Assembly (NCBI GenBank): GCA_019914995.1
Contig: CM034126.1
Location: forward strand, 7,693,001 to 7,757,000
DNA from: Acanthochlamys bracteata
Taxonomy: Eukaryota > Streptophyta > Magnoliopsida > Pandanales > Velloziaceae
Reading direction: 5' to 3'
DNA length: 64,000 bases
The notes below the pieces were generated by a model. It saw only the letters and a program-made list of their open reading frames with translations, did no database searches and was not told the origin of the DNA. Numbering within the stretch: the stretch's first letter is position 1; each line of letters starts with the position of its first letter. The translations under genes were made by a program, and so were the position numbers. Of this stretch, positions 1 to 11,365 are shown one piece after another.

Positions 1-582
1 AGTCGGATGAGAATTGAAAAGACTAGTGTAGTTCCAACAAATGAAATAGATAGTGATGGTGAGGACGATCAGTTACTTGAATTGAGACAAGATGTGAATA
101 GAAGCATGTCCATTGATGTTGGGTGTGAGGTTCAAACCTTTCAAGCTACAAAGACGATCGATGGTATTCTGAAGATGTTATGTGATATTGCTCTTGAATA
201 TCACTCAATTCCATCATCGTATTACAAGGCTAAAAGGGTACTACGAGATTTGGGATTGGAATGCGAGCCTATTCATCCACTGACTCCGAGGCTGCGAAGA
301 TTATTTATGTTGGCATAAAGAAGAGCGTGTTTCGAAAGAAAATTTATTAAGGCATCCGGTATATAGCAAAGCTTGGAGGCAATTTGATGAGAAGCATTCT
401 TCGTTCGCAGAGGATCCCAGTAAATGTACGGTTGGGTTTATCAATGGATGGTTCACTCCATTCAACTACATGAGTAAACCAAATAGCATGTGGCCTATGA
501 CAGTTACACCATACAACTTGCCTACGTGGAGATGCATAAAGGAGCCTTTTGTTATATTCTCATTATTAATTCCCATAACAAG
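1..582 (+). pseudogene. CACTA TNP2-like transposase, N-terminal remnant
   Basis: The reading frame from 7 to 318 contains YYKAKRVLRDLGLECEPIH, the conserved start of the TNP2 catalytic region. Intact relatives then have a Cys-rich segment (CPNDC...C..C). Here the sequence jumps straight to PLTPRLRRLF, so about 35 codons with that zinc-ribbon-like part are missing. After a stop and frameshift near 318 the homology goes on in another frame (LLRHPVYSKAWRQFDEKH, SMWPMTVTPYNLPTW, PFVIFSLLIP) up to about 577. It is then cut by the LTR insertion at 583. TNP2 catalyses excision and integration of CACTA elements; this copy cannot be functional. Confidence 0.85.
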
Positions 583-828
583 TGTCACGGTATGGCTATT
601 TGGGCTATTCTCTCTATCAAAATTACCTTGTTAAAATACTTTTTACATAGGTAAAATTACCATGTACATAAAGCCAAATCTAGAGTATGGTAGAATACTC
701 TAGATAAAAGATAGATCAAAAGAATCTAGAGTAGGTTAGAGAATACTCTAAAAAGGTGGAGACTTTTATAAGCAATATTTTTTAAAAACTTTTCGGACCA
801 TGTATTCTCCACCGCCCGATCAAAGCAA
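583..828 (+). repeat. 5' LTR (truncated) of the 1.4-kb element
   Basis: About 246 bp aligns base by base with the start of the 3' LTR, from TGTCACGGTATGG to CCGATCAAAGCAA. It then breaks off where the 3' LTR continues for another ~280 bp. The primer binding site and the rest of the LTR are gone, so an internal deletion removed the LTR end, PBS and gag. Confidence 0.8.
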
Positions 829-1450
829 CTTGAAGAAGTAAAGATGGGTTCCTTACAACTCCATTCCATCAAAGCCAACAAAAATGTGCCACGACGTGAA
901 GTGTAGGGGCGACCGTACGTGATGGCCAAGGTTAATGGGCAAGAGGTACGCGTCTTGGTGGACACAAGGGCTACCCACAACTTCCTTGAGGAGAAGGAAG
1001 CTAGAAAACTTAGAATCAAGTACGAAACAGGACGAGGATAGCTTAAAGCAGTCAATCGCAACCCAAATCAATTTTAGGAGTAGCTCGTGGAGTAAAGGCA
1101 CGCATAGGTGAGTGCTTGACCTTGTGGACTTCTCTGTTGTAAACATGGATGATTTTTCGATAGTGCTTGGGATGGAGTTCCTGGATCGTGTGAAGGCCAT
1201 ACCTATCCCCTTTGCCAACTCCATGTGGATTTTGGATGAAGGGCATGTGTGTATGAAACCTTTGTCGCGTGAAGCGAATATCCAGGTCAAGACTGTTTCT
1301 GCCATGCAACTCTAAAATGAGCCTACATGTCGAGACGAGCTGCCAAAAGAAAACAAAGGGTTCAAGCAGAAGAAGCCACCCTACCAGGAGGAGTTCCGCT
1401 ACAACTCCGCACAATCACGATGAGGGCATCGCGAAATAGGTGGGGGAGAA
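829..1450 (+). pseudogene. Ty3/gypsy aspartic protease remnant
   Basis: Conceptual translation in shifting frames gives VLVDTRATHNFL (about 952-990), the retropepsin active site with Gly replaced by Arg (normal DTGAT/DSGST). LGMEFLDRVKAIPIPF (from about 1168) and KTVSAMQL follow, which match the protease-to-RT linker of chromovirus-type gypsy Pol. Several stops and frameshifts interrupt it. Retropepsin cleaves the Gag-Pol polyprotein; with the altered catalytic loop and stops this copy is inactive. Nothing of RT is present before the 3' LTR. Confidence 0.75.
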
Positions 1451-1973
1451 TGTCACGGTATGGCTACTTTGGCTATTCTCTCCATCGAAATTATCTTGTT
1501 AAAATGCTTTTTACCTAGGTAAAATTATCTTGTACATAAAGCCAAATCTAGAGTATGGTAGAATACTCTAGATAAAGGATAGTTGACATGAATCTAGAGT
1601 AGGTTAGATCATACTCTAGAAAGGTGGAGACTTTCGTAAGAAATATTTTTTAAGAACTTTCCGGACCATGTATTCTCCACCGTCCAATCAAAGCAATCTC
1701 CACCGTCCGTTGAGGAGGTGGAGGAGCTCTAAATAGGAGAGTAAGGACCCCCATTTGGAGCATCAAGCAAATCAAATAAGAGCTGTACCAAGCCAAAGTA
1801 ATATAAAGTTTTCCTTCAAAAAAGCTCTCTCTTCATGTGTTTCTTACTTTCCCTCTAGTCTATTCAAGTTTCCTTAGCTATTTTTGATAGCTCGTTGGGT
1901 GAAATGCTGACTTAGCCACAAAGGAGTGTGACTAAGTGCCACACAAGCCAAGGTAAAACTCTAGGCCCATGAC
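1451..1973 (+). repeat. 3' LTR (full) of the 1.4-kb element
   Basis: A 523-bp LTR. Its first ~250 bp repeats 583-828. The rest contains TCTAAATAGGAGAG near 1729 as a possible TATA-like region and a CT-rich segment at 1820-1870. It ends at the ACAAG duplication. A diverged relative lies in opposite orientation at 7462-7842. Confidence 0.8.
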
Positions 1974-1978
1974 ACAAG

Positions 1979-4900
1979 TCACTTGGTAAAGATTTAGATG
2001 TGTTTTTATCACCACTGATAGATGAACTGAATAATTTGTGTGAGTGCGGGATTAAAACATATGGTGCAGCTTCTCAGAGTACTTTTAATTTACATGCTGT
2101 AATTATTTGGACAATAAGTGACTTTTGCATATGGTAGATCTTTCAGGTTAGGTCACGAAAAGTAAACTTGCAATTTTCAATAAGAATACGTCGTGGGAAA
2201 ATATAAGGGATAAGGTATGCTATAGAGAGCACCAACGATTTTTATCGTCTAAGGAAGAGTAAGAAGTTCAACAATTAGCATGAGAGATAGAGACAGCTTA
2301 AATATTTGTATGCAGATGATATATTTTTGTAGTTGGAGGTCGTGAAAGGTATAAAGCTTGCAAATCCAACTATATTCAAGAAAGGAAAGCGGCGAGATGC
2401 ACATTTGAATTGGTATGAAAAGTATTTTTTCGGAATTGCCTTATTAGAGACACTTGCTTATGCACCACAATTTGATGTTATGCATATTGAAAAGAAAATT
2501 GCTAAAAGTTCTTGGGACACTAATGAATATCAAAGGCAAGTCAAAGAATACTTTCAATGCTCTAGAGGATTTGTCAGCTATGGGCATATGCCCGGAGCTA
2601 CACCTCATTCGTGAAGAAAATAAGACAGTGAAGCCATATATGCATAGTATGTGTTGAGGCCACAAGAAAGACAATCTTACTTTGACTTTATAGCTACGGT
2701 CAAATTTTCTGAGCAATAATATTTCAAGAAGATGCTTGAATTGAAAAGCCATGATTTTCACATTTTGTTGTAAAGGATTATGCCAATACCGGTGGATTGG
2801 TACTATGGAAAGGTTTAGTTGCGCATTCAAAATTTCTATTGAATAAGTTTAATTAAAATATGTATAGTTTTATAAATTGTTAACTATACATCTTTTTAAT
2901 TATTTAGGACGATTGGTAGATTTAAATCAGTCGTTCAAAATAAGGCTCGTCTAGAAGGATCGATTATGGAGGCGTATGTTGTGGAAGAGTGTTTGGATTT
3001 TTTCTTGATGTATTTAAACGGTGAAGATAACATCTTGAACATAAAAGAGAGATAGAGATACGGACGACACGCATATAGGCTTCATTTCTAAATTTTCTGA
3101 GAGAAGTCGATCTATTAGATTATTACAATATGGTATTCTAGAATCAGAAGAGTTTGAAAAGGCTGTTTTGTTTGTGCTCAACAACTATCATGAACTGGAC
3201 GACTGGTTATTGTAAGTTTTTTAACTATATTTTAATCAATATTACATATTATTGTGATAACTCATAACAAATGATGTTCTTAAATTATATATAAAATCTC
3301 ATGCACTGTGTGTAGTCTGTGCAGTTTCATATAAAACTTGATTTTTTTGGTGGAGTTTTTACGAATAGACAGTAGGATTTGGAAAGAAGCCAAGACATTG
3401 AAGTTGGTTCATTAATTTTTTTTACAATTTTGTGGCCAGCCAATCGATACATATTCACGGATGAATTTGTCACCTAGTGTAGAACCGAATCGTGTGTGCA
3501 GTTTGAAAATAAGTGAAGTTGAAGACTTTCCTGATTTTTAAATGACATGTACGATATATGGTTGGAAAGATGAGAAATATATCTTGAGTTGCAATAATTT
3601 TTCAGATTTTTAGGAGGCGAAACAGACCCTAAAACGGAACATAGAACTTGTTGGGCAGAGAGTTCAGATTGGCTGGAACTGTACCTGGCTACTTTTGGAA
3701 ATAAAAACCGTATGATTTAAAGACTCAATTTTTGGTTTTTCAGAGGGGAGGAGCAATAGAGGAGAGTATAGGGGCTAATCTAGGGTTTATTTTGTGAGTT
3801 GGTGCTACAGGAATACAGAGAAGAATAGAGAGGAGTAAGGAGCAAAGAAAAGAGACGACAGTTCTAACACACTTTTGTTTAGGATTCTTTTATTCTATTT
3901 CTCATGTTTCTATCTGTTTTGTTGACTATTATGATGATTTATTCTTAATTCTATGCTATTCAAAATTTTATTATTGCTTATTGAGTTTCATCACCGTGCT
4001 TAATGCATTCTGGGCAAATGTTCAATAGATTTGAGATTCATAGTGAGACAAAGATGTGATATATGGATTGGTCTTTGTAGAATGCCATGAATTGTATAAG
4101 AGACAGATTACAGTTCGTGCATTTAATTTAGGATACTACTTAATTAGCTTCTTGTATGTTAATTCACATAGAGATATAGTGACTTATTACATGAAAGTAT
4201 TTTTGTATAAATTACAAAAATATATCACAGAAATTAGGATTTTCCAAAATTCAATAAAAATTATAATATTCGATAGCATGACAACAAAATTGAGTAGGAT
4301 TGGTTACGGTAAAGTCAAATACCCTAGCATTGAAGTTATTGAAATCTTACAAGTTTAAGTTATAGTTTGTTTCGTTTTCTTTAATTTTAGCATTCACTCT
4401 TCTTAGATCGATCATTCAAATAATTCTAGGATTAGTATTTTTTGTACTTAATAAGTTAATCAAATCCCATGTAGGAACGATATTATTCTCATCATTGTAT
4501 TACTTATATGAGTCGTACACTTACGATAGCAACAATAAACATGTGTACTAGGGAGCATGAGAATTTGATGCGGGCAGAAGATTCTTCGGTTTATGAACTA
4601 AGGCATTGAAAGGAATTTTCAGGATGGCTGAATTAAAGTATGGTTTCAACCTTTCTCACTTAATTAAAGATAAGTCTTACTATTACTTTATGAATGCTTG
4701 TATTAAATATTTTGTGTTACTTTTCAGATAAGACATCTCTGTAATGAGAACTCGGATGCCGTTAGGCGGAAAAATATGCACTTGCATCTGGGCCAGACCA
4801 TCATGTGAGAAAGTATCAAGAACGTATAATTAATTGAGTCAAATATGTGACTTAAGTATCAGGATGTCAACACAAGTAGTGGTGTTTGTGGAAGGGGAAC

Positions 4901-5360
4901 ATAAGGATGATTCCATAATTTCTATGGCGTTCTGGATGAGATTATAGAATTATCATGCATTGGAAATCATCAAGTATATCTATTCAAATGTGAATGGTTT
5001 GATCTTGAGCAGAAAAAACCAATATGAATAAGTGAAGAGTTCATTAGCATTAATATCACTAAGACATGGGACGTGGATGATCCACATATTCTTGCATGTC
5101 AAGCTTTGCAAGTATATTACATGCTTGATAATGTGATGGCTAAAGATTGTAGAGTGGTGCAAAAGGTTCAACAACGTAATTTGTTTGATCCTTCGCTGTT
5201 CCATGGGAGCGAAAAAGGCGATGCATACCAAAAAGCTAAATGTTCAATCCTAATGGTTGAAATATGTGAAGAGATTTATCCTAAAGTTAGACATGATACA
5301 GATTGGAAGATAATTGAGCAGCGTAATCAAGAAGAAGGCCAACATGTTAGTGACTGATCA
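1979..5360 (+). pseudogene. CACTA TNP2-like transposase, central and C-terminal remnant
   Basis: Homology resumes right after the LTR insertion with GKDLDVFLSPLIDELN and the segment ending WTISDFCIW (about 1985-2140). Then come YADD-region remnants, LNWYEKYFF and the diagnostic MHIEKK (2481-2500 region), with LGTLMNIKGKSKNT in the next frame. After a probable intron (about 2830-2908, ending TTATTTAG) the DUF4218-like GRFKSVVQNKARLEGSI and YVVEECLDF follow. The DUF4216-like end is at about 4870-5360 and contains TWDVDDPHILACQALQVYYM and RVVQKVQQRNLFDPS. The stretch 3230-4500 between these blocks is AT-rich and not recognisably coding (intron or a further insertion). Many frameshifts; inactive. 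Confidence 0.8.
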
Positions 5361-5483
5361 AGGTATTATATTTAAAGGATACTGATTAAGGTATTCACGT
5401 CAAGTGTTTATAAGGTTCATACATGCATAATGATTGATCTAATTTTCTTTTAATATTTTGTTATAGATTTTTAGTTTTGGGAG

Positions 5484-5678
5484 ATGCCATCTAGTGTTAG
5501 ATCGTGGTCTCATGCCAACAATGCCTCAGGTAATACTTCGGGATCACCTACAGTGGCATCTTCTGGTTATGCTTTGGGATCTAATGCATTCGGACTACCA
5601 GGTGATGCTTTGGGATCACCTGGATTCGTATCTATGGATAAGCCGATTGCAAGCATCGATAAGTTCAGTTTTAATTGA
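5484..5678 (+). CDS. Short Ser/Gly-rich ORF in the CACTA 3' region (possible second-ORF remnant)
   Basis: A 64-codon ORF downstream of the transposase with a repetitive Gly/Ser/Ala composition (LGSPG, ALGS repeats). CACTA elements often carry a second, TNPA-like or Transposase_24-type gene here. The position fits, but no domain is visible and it may be chance. It could be the first exon of a decayed second gene. Confidence 0.25.
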   Translation: MPSSVRSWSHANNASGNTSGSPTVASSGYALGSNAFGLPGDALGSPGFVSMDKPIASIDKFSFN

Positions 5679-5844
5679 ATATTAAAATTTATTTAAGATG
5701 TAATTTTATTTACATTATCTTCACAATTAATAAGTAGCATTCACTTGCAAAGATTCACAACATAGAAGCGGAGTTGCTTGTGCAGCCAATCTACATAGTC
5801 ATATAGAAAAGTATGGCATGATTAAAGTACAGTTTAATGCTGAC

Positions 5845-5847
<3 letters not shown>

Positions 5848-5882
<35 letters not shown>

Positions 5883-5886
5883 TATA
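5848..5886. repeat. (TA)n microsatellite
   Basis: An uninterrupted run of TA dinucleotides followed by CATATATATA, inside the CACTA element. Confidence 0.95.
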
Positions 5887-6224
5887 AGAGGGATATGAGA
5901 TGCTGGGAGGCAAACCTACCGAGCGATTTTAAAGAGAATGGTAAATGTGATGATTGGAAGCTACTAGGCGATTTATTCGAGCGTGATTGGTGTTTGCATC
6001 TTAATTCATTAAGACAATTATCTTATTGCATTAATACTTGCTTTCTTTCCAAAAAATAAATTAATATTATTATGACTAATGTAAAACATTTTTATTTAAT
6101 TAATAATTAGTTTTACTGAAGTTGTGAATTTAGTCATCTGTTGTGGAATAAATTTATGAGGTGATTATTATGTAATTTGTATATTTTTTTAATAAAAAAT
6201 TAGTAAAATATTATGTTTAAAGTA

Positions 6225-6629
6225 TTGTTAATAGCGGCGACTAAGGGTGCTAGTCGCTATTAATTTATAACCTAATAGCGACTAGATACAAGGTCAGTCC
6301 CTATTGTTTCAGCAATAGCGACTAAACGTAAGTTAGTCTCTAGCTTCTATTACTGCAGCTTTGTTAATCGGAATTGTTGCCAATAGCGACGTAGTCAATG
6401 CCAGTTGCTATAGGCATTGCGACTCACTTCGTCAAAGTCGCTATTGTTCCAGCAATGGCGACCGGCATTGACCTAGTCGCTATAGTCTTAAAAGCGACCA
6501 AAATGAACTAGTCATAGTGTCGATAGTAGTGACTGTCCACCTTTTTCGATCGCTATTACTAGCAGCAACTAGATATTTTTTAAGCTGCGACTTGTTTTTA
6601 TAGTCGCCATAGAGCATTTTTTTGTAGTG
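6225..6629 (+). repeat. CACTA 3' subterminal repeats and terminal inverted repeat
   Basis: At least ten copies, in both orientations, of the motif AATAGCGACT / AGTCGCTATT (for example at 6228, 6257, 6281, 6315, 6384, 6437, 6471). The array ends with the TTTTTTTGTAGTG terminus. Such arrays are where the TNPA-type protein binds in characterised CACTA elements (family knowledge). Confidence 0.88.
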
Positions 6630-6649
6630 GTTAACTACCCCTTGCAAAA

Positions 6650-7265
6650 TAATCAACTTTGGCCATCATTTGATCTGAGCTTCGCCGTCTATCATGTTGA
6701 GCTCAATTAGAGTTGTTGCATCTTTTAATCACATAGAACTCTTCATTGGCCTCTAGCGAGCAAGAAGCTAGAGAGCCGGTGGGTCCATGGCTAAGGTGTT
6801 GTTCGGATCAATAATTGGCAAACTCGTCGTTGTGTTACAAAGCCAATTTGGATGCAGTTTCTCTCCTTCGTTCGGTAAGCTTACCTGAAGTTCTACTACT
6901 AGTGCTAGTTTAGATGAATGGATGATTTGTGAGGATTAAACAATTAACGACTAATCTTGATTTTGAATGGGTCTTAGCATTAGGCAAGTTTTACTATTTC
7001 TTGAGTCGTTTAAACGTTGCTTAGTGAGAGTAATAGTATTACTAAACTTAGGTATGGGGCATGCATATGTAAGGAACACCATAATGGTACTCGTACATGT
7101 AACAAGATCGAGTGTGCTAGGTGAAAGGTTCGGTCTAGAGTTAGTTGTGGATCCAAGAAGAAGCATGGACGACAGGTGAGAGTTACCGCGCCACCTTTCT
7201 TGCATAATGTATAATATGAGCATTATTGGAAATTTGAAAGATGAACATTTTATATATGATATAAA
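6650..7265 (+). repeat. Fragment of the long-LTR family (third member)
   Basis: It shares landmarks with the two larger copies at 20.8-24.0 and 60.5-63.0 kb. One is TTCGGTAAGCTTACCTGAAG (6873). The other, about 300 bp on, is GACAGGTGAGAGTTACCGCG (7171) followed by CCACCTTTCTTGC. It is much more diverged and shorter than those copies and begins next to the CACTA terminus. ORFs in it are chance. Confidence 0.5.
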
Positions 7266-7461
7266 CAAGATTTTGATAAGCTTCTGTTATGTTTTTGTCT
7301 AATTGATCAATTGATTATGATGAAATGTTTGGTTATTTTATAATTTGGGAACGATTTGATGCAATATTATTACGCTTTCATTTGATAAGCGAATGAATTA
7401 TGTTTGATGATCTTTATGAGTTTTAACTAAATTATGTTATTTATGTATTTTAAATACTAGG

Positions 7462-7842
7462 AAAGCTTGTGTGGGCTTCCGAGAGGAAGGGAAAGAAGAA
7501 CACTTGAAAAGAGCTAGGAAGAAACTCAAGTTTTATTACATTCAAGCTTGTTACAAAGCTTTTGCTTGATTTGCTATTGATGATCCCAAATGTGGGCCTT
7601 ACCATTCTATTTATATCCACTCTATTTCATTAATGGACGGTGGAGATTATTTTGATTGAACAGTGGAGAACATTTAATCCACAAAATTCTTACATAATAT
7701 TCCATACAATAATCTCTACCTTCTAAAATATCCGAACTATCTTAGAGTATTTCCTAACTTACACTAAACTATGTCAAATATCTTAGGTATTTTACCAAAG
7801 TAATGAGAATAGAAAAAAAAAGTCAAAATAAGCATACCGTGA
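7462..7842 (-). mobile_element. Solo LTR related to the 1.4-kb gypsy element
   Basis: The reverse complement begins TCACGGTATG and contains TCTCCACCGTCCATTAATG, ATAAATAGAATGGTAAGGCCC and ATCAAGCAAATC-like blocks in the same order as the LTR at 1451-1973. No internal sequence is attached on either side. The outer ends are eroded, so a target duplication could not be identified. Confidence 0.7.
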
Positions 7843-10700
7843 AAAGATACATGGATCAAATTAAAGTTAAATTATTTTGACCTGATTATTAAATGATAGA
7901 TCTGATTCTAATCTATTAGTCAGTATTGCCATCCCTATGATATTGCTGTGTTTGTGGATTGCCCAACATTTTGCAATCGCACTCAGCCAATAAGAACTTA
8001 CGACTCTTTACTTGCGATGGACATGTTCTGTAAACTAGTTTACTTACCAAGCTCCAAAGGATGACTCAATTATTCTTCTTTACTGATCTAATTGATGAAC
8101 TTTGTATCATAAGATTCCTAAGAATGTTCCTAGAGTAAAACGTAGATAGGTCATTCCTTTCTCGAGCTCAGATTTCTACATATGCTACCATATATTATAG
8201 AAAATTAGACATCAGTTATGTGATTAAAATCTATGAGCCCACACTCAATCCAAGACAGAGTTTTGGGCTCTCTTATCAGATATTTGTGGTGGGTATAACG
8301 GTGGAGCTAAATTGGAGAGTTAGCAGAGTTCTACAAGTCTGGTGTCCCATAACTCATCTATTCTTCTCTAAAGTAAGAGTAAAACACAAAATTGACTTTT
8401 GTGGACATTCGTTAAATTAGTCTCATGCTTGCACTGCGAAATCCATTTTCTCCGTGATTATGCATTAATTTTCCACAATCTTAAATCACGACTTTCTTGC
8501 TCTTGCAATATTTAGGAGAACGTAATTAGTGATGCATGTTGAGGGTATGACTTAATTATTTCTCTCTACAAATTATTCCCTCATAAAAGGACTCCGCAAC
8601 TTTCATTTCTTCTTCCTCTTCTTTCAAAATCTTATAATTTCCTATTGCCCTTTCTTTCTGTCCAATCTAGCATATAGTTGTCTTTTTATTTTATTTCATA
8701 TCTTTTAATAAATTTTTATAATATTTTATAAAATTTACTAAACTTTTTTAAAATTAACATATTTTTATAGTATAATATTTTATTATTATTATTTTTTAAA
8801 TAAAAAATATAGCTCGTTTTTTAAAATATCTTTATAATATTTTTATTTCAAAAAATTTTATTTTATAAATATCCTTCAATTTTCTAATAAAAATTGTATG
8901 CAAGATCGATAACTTCCGGAATAAGCACGCACATCATCCAGGTCTAAGCTCGATTTATCTAAACTATGTATGTGAGAATGAACCTATATGCATTCTGGGA
9001 TTAAAATGATGTATTTATTGGCTTATGCTGACAATTTCATTTAGAATAATAATAGAGAGATGCTTTAGTTGTAATAAAGTGTTGGCTCTAAGTTTGAACT
9101 CTAACTATACAACAAAGGAAACTTTCCTCCCTCATCACTCTCTCCCAAACCTTTTTGAACTTTAAGCAAGACCCCTATTATAAATTGATTAGCAGATGAA
9201 AACAAGGGCAAGTAGGGTTTGTTCTAACCCAAGTATTTCAAAACTCAGGCTCCCTTCTTCTTCCTTTTTTGTTGTTTGATTAATACACTCTATCCTTTGA
9301 TTGTTCAACAACGTTACTTTGTTTATTCAAATATTAGGCAGCTCTTTACAATTGTAGAATACGTACGACGAACTTGTCTCGTTAGTTTTATATCTAACCG
9401 ATACTACAAGTAGATAAAATCTGATCTATTACGTTATACATAGGTTTTTTCATTCTTTCGCATGTTAATTATTTGATTACCGCAGTTATTCTTAAATATT
9501 GTTTGTGAAAAAGTTTTCTTTAAGAAGTCCTGGTCCAAGCTTAATCCATTTATAACAGAACGAGCAAGCAAATTATATTCTATGCAATGTAGGATTTGCT
9601 GCATTTCTTGGAAGTTCTATTTTAACTTCTCTTTCATTCGTCTATTACGTTGTGATGATCGACGGGTCAAATGTGCCATAATGAAAATAGGCAAGTGAAG
9701 ATCCTGGTCATGGTCCACTATACATATGCCATTGTCTAACATGGTTTTTAATTCCAGAGCTATGAAAGAATGAATGAATCATGAAGATCTAGCAAATAAA
9801 AAGAAGTCAATATTGTGGTCCACATGACAACTGAATATGTGTTCATGTACCATTGTATATGTTATTATGTGCCTAATACTTAAATAACTAGTTGAATGCG
9901 TACTAGTTATATCAACACTTCCAGAACTTTGCAATAATAGACGATATATCTCTGGTAAGTTGCAATCTTGATTTTATAGTTGTACAGCATTGTTTATTGT
10001 AGCTTATGACAAGTGTATCATTATTCTAATTAAGAGGGCTATGCAGGGATCATTATATTACATTACATGTTTGGTGTTATTTGCAATGTGAAAGTTTGAT
10101 GAGCAGAGCACTATGTAGTGGTTAGGAAGAGGAAATGGTTGTTGTTGGCATCCTCATTCAGCTCAACCTTTGATAATAACAATAAAGTCTCCGAGTTGCC
10201 AGAATAGTTTAAAAAACAAAATCTTTAAATTTGAACGAGCAATCCTGTAAACATCTCAAACCCAACATGATTAGCATCTGCATGGGAAAGAAGAAAAAAA
10301 AAGCTCCTCAATAAAATTAAACAAACGGGTATGCAAGTGTTAAGGCGTATTTACTCCAGGAACACCTATGGAACCAGGTAAATACAGTACGAATACCAAG
10401 ATCCACAAGAGTTGAAAATCCTACGAGTCTTTATTTTTTACTGGAGCAGAAGGCATTCAAGATGCCATAGACAATAAGTAACATTTAGTTATCCACATCA
10501 ACACAATCTCATCAAAGGGTTGGGCTTGTTTACACATCGATCCCCCATATAATATAATAGATATGTTGCATATTGAAATTATCTTGGCTGCTTGTATGAA
10601 TGAACAAGACCTAGACGAATGAAACGGTAAAAGCCTAAATTAAATCCTTGATCTGTCCAAGTTCACACAAATCGTACAATTTTGAGAACAAAATACCTCT
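7843..10700. other. Intergenic, no gene seen
   Basis: AT-rich with scattered short ORFs lacking codon structure. A run of A/T homopolymers occupies 8690-8890. A pyrimidine-rich stretch at 8590-8680 resembles a leader but has no ORF behind it. I recognise no transposon ends. Confidence 0.5.
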
Positions 10701-11365
10701 TATTTCTGTATTCTTTTTACATATCACAAAGTGATAGTCTGTCCATAACTCTCATCTCCACCACATGCTTATTAGTTGCGTGGGACCATAAGAGCCAAGG
10801 TGGGTGTTTGCCAACAGTCAATTCTCTGTATCTGGAGAAACCCATACAAAGAGGAACATAAATTTAGCACAAAATCATAGGACAAGAGAAAATTAAGGCA
10901 AAGAAAAAACACTATTGGATTTGATCATTTTATTTCTTCCAATCTGGACATAAAAACTTACGAACTAGTTTAAAAAAATCCAAAGTTAGAAGAGGAATTC
11001 TACAGATACATACATGTCCCAAAAACTCCTTTCCAAGTCTTATCATTCAGCAAACCTTCTTTCCTATGGTGCTTCTCTCTTGGACTAGAACAACAAACAG
11101 GGGCTCGTAACAGTACCCATGCTCAATCCCACACAGAGAACCCACATCTCCAGGTCACCACAGGCATTTCTCTGAAAAGATGCAGGCATTTGCTTGGTCT
11201 ATGAACTCATGTCTTTCTGATCTCTGAGCATTGTGCCTGCAATGGAAATAAAACACATCAAGCCTACCATGCAGGAGATGAGCTGCCAGTATCAATCCAT
11301 CTCATCAGTATCACTGCACGGACATTGATGGCCACCGGTAGCTCTCCAATTAGCATGTCTGAAGT
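10700..11365 (-). other. Probable 3' untranslated region of the TIC homologue
   Basis: This is the sequence downstream of the predicted stop (TGA ending at 11366). It is less AT-rich than the DNA further left and has no ORF. The polyadenylation site is not certain; the left limit is only a guess from the change in composition near 10.7 kb, and UTR introns are possible. Confidence 0.35.

Larger units (their letters stand above)
583..1973 (+). mobile_element. Non-autonomous gypsy-derived LTR element inserted in the CACTA transposase
   Basis: Two direct repeats start TGTCACGGTATGGCTA, at 583 and 1451. The whole 1.39-kb unit is flanked by ACAAG (578-582 and 1974-1978), a 5-bp target duplication typical of LTR retrotransposons. 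CACTA transposase homology stops at the left flank and resumes at the right flank, which confirms insertion. The interior holds only a decayed aspartic-protease segment of gypsy Pol; gag, RT, RNase H and integrase are absent. The right end reads ...ATGAC rather than ...CA; a 4-bp duplication with the element ending at 1974 is the alternative reading. Confidence 0.82.
1..6629 (+). mobile_element. CACTA (En/Spm) DNA transposon, 3' part, 5' end outside window
   Basis: The right terminus is seen directly: the element ends TTTTTTTGTAGTG at 6629, the reverse complement of the usual plant CACTA terminus CACTACAAAAAAA. Just inside are many short subterminal repeats. The interior matches the TNP2-type transposase in order: N-terminal part, central block with MHIEK, DUF4218-like and DUF4216-like parts. 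All are on + and all carry frameshifts or stops, so the copy is dead. A 1.4-kb LTR element sits at 583-1973. The left terminus is not in the window, so total length and the 3-bp target duplication (right side GTT, 6630-6632) cannot be confirmed. Confidence 0.88.

Noticed and set aside
3640-4500. A separate gene between the CACTA transposase blocks
   Set aside because: The 100-codon ORF at 4056-4358 is AT-driven with no recognised motif; an intron or a decayed insertion is more likely.
6225-6629. CRISPR-like spaced repeats
   Set aside because: The motifs are short, irregularly spaced and in both orientations next to a CACTA terminus; this is plant nuclear DNA.
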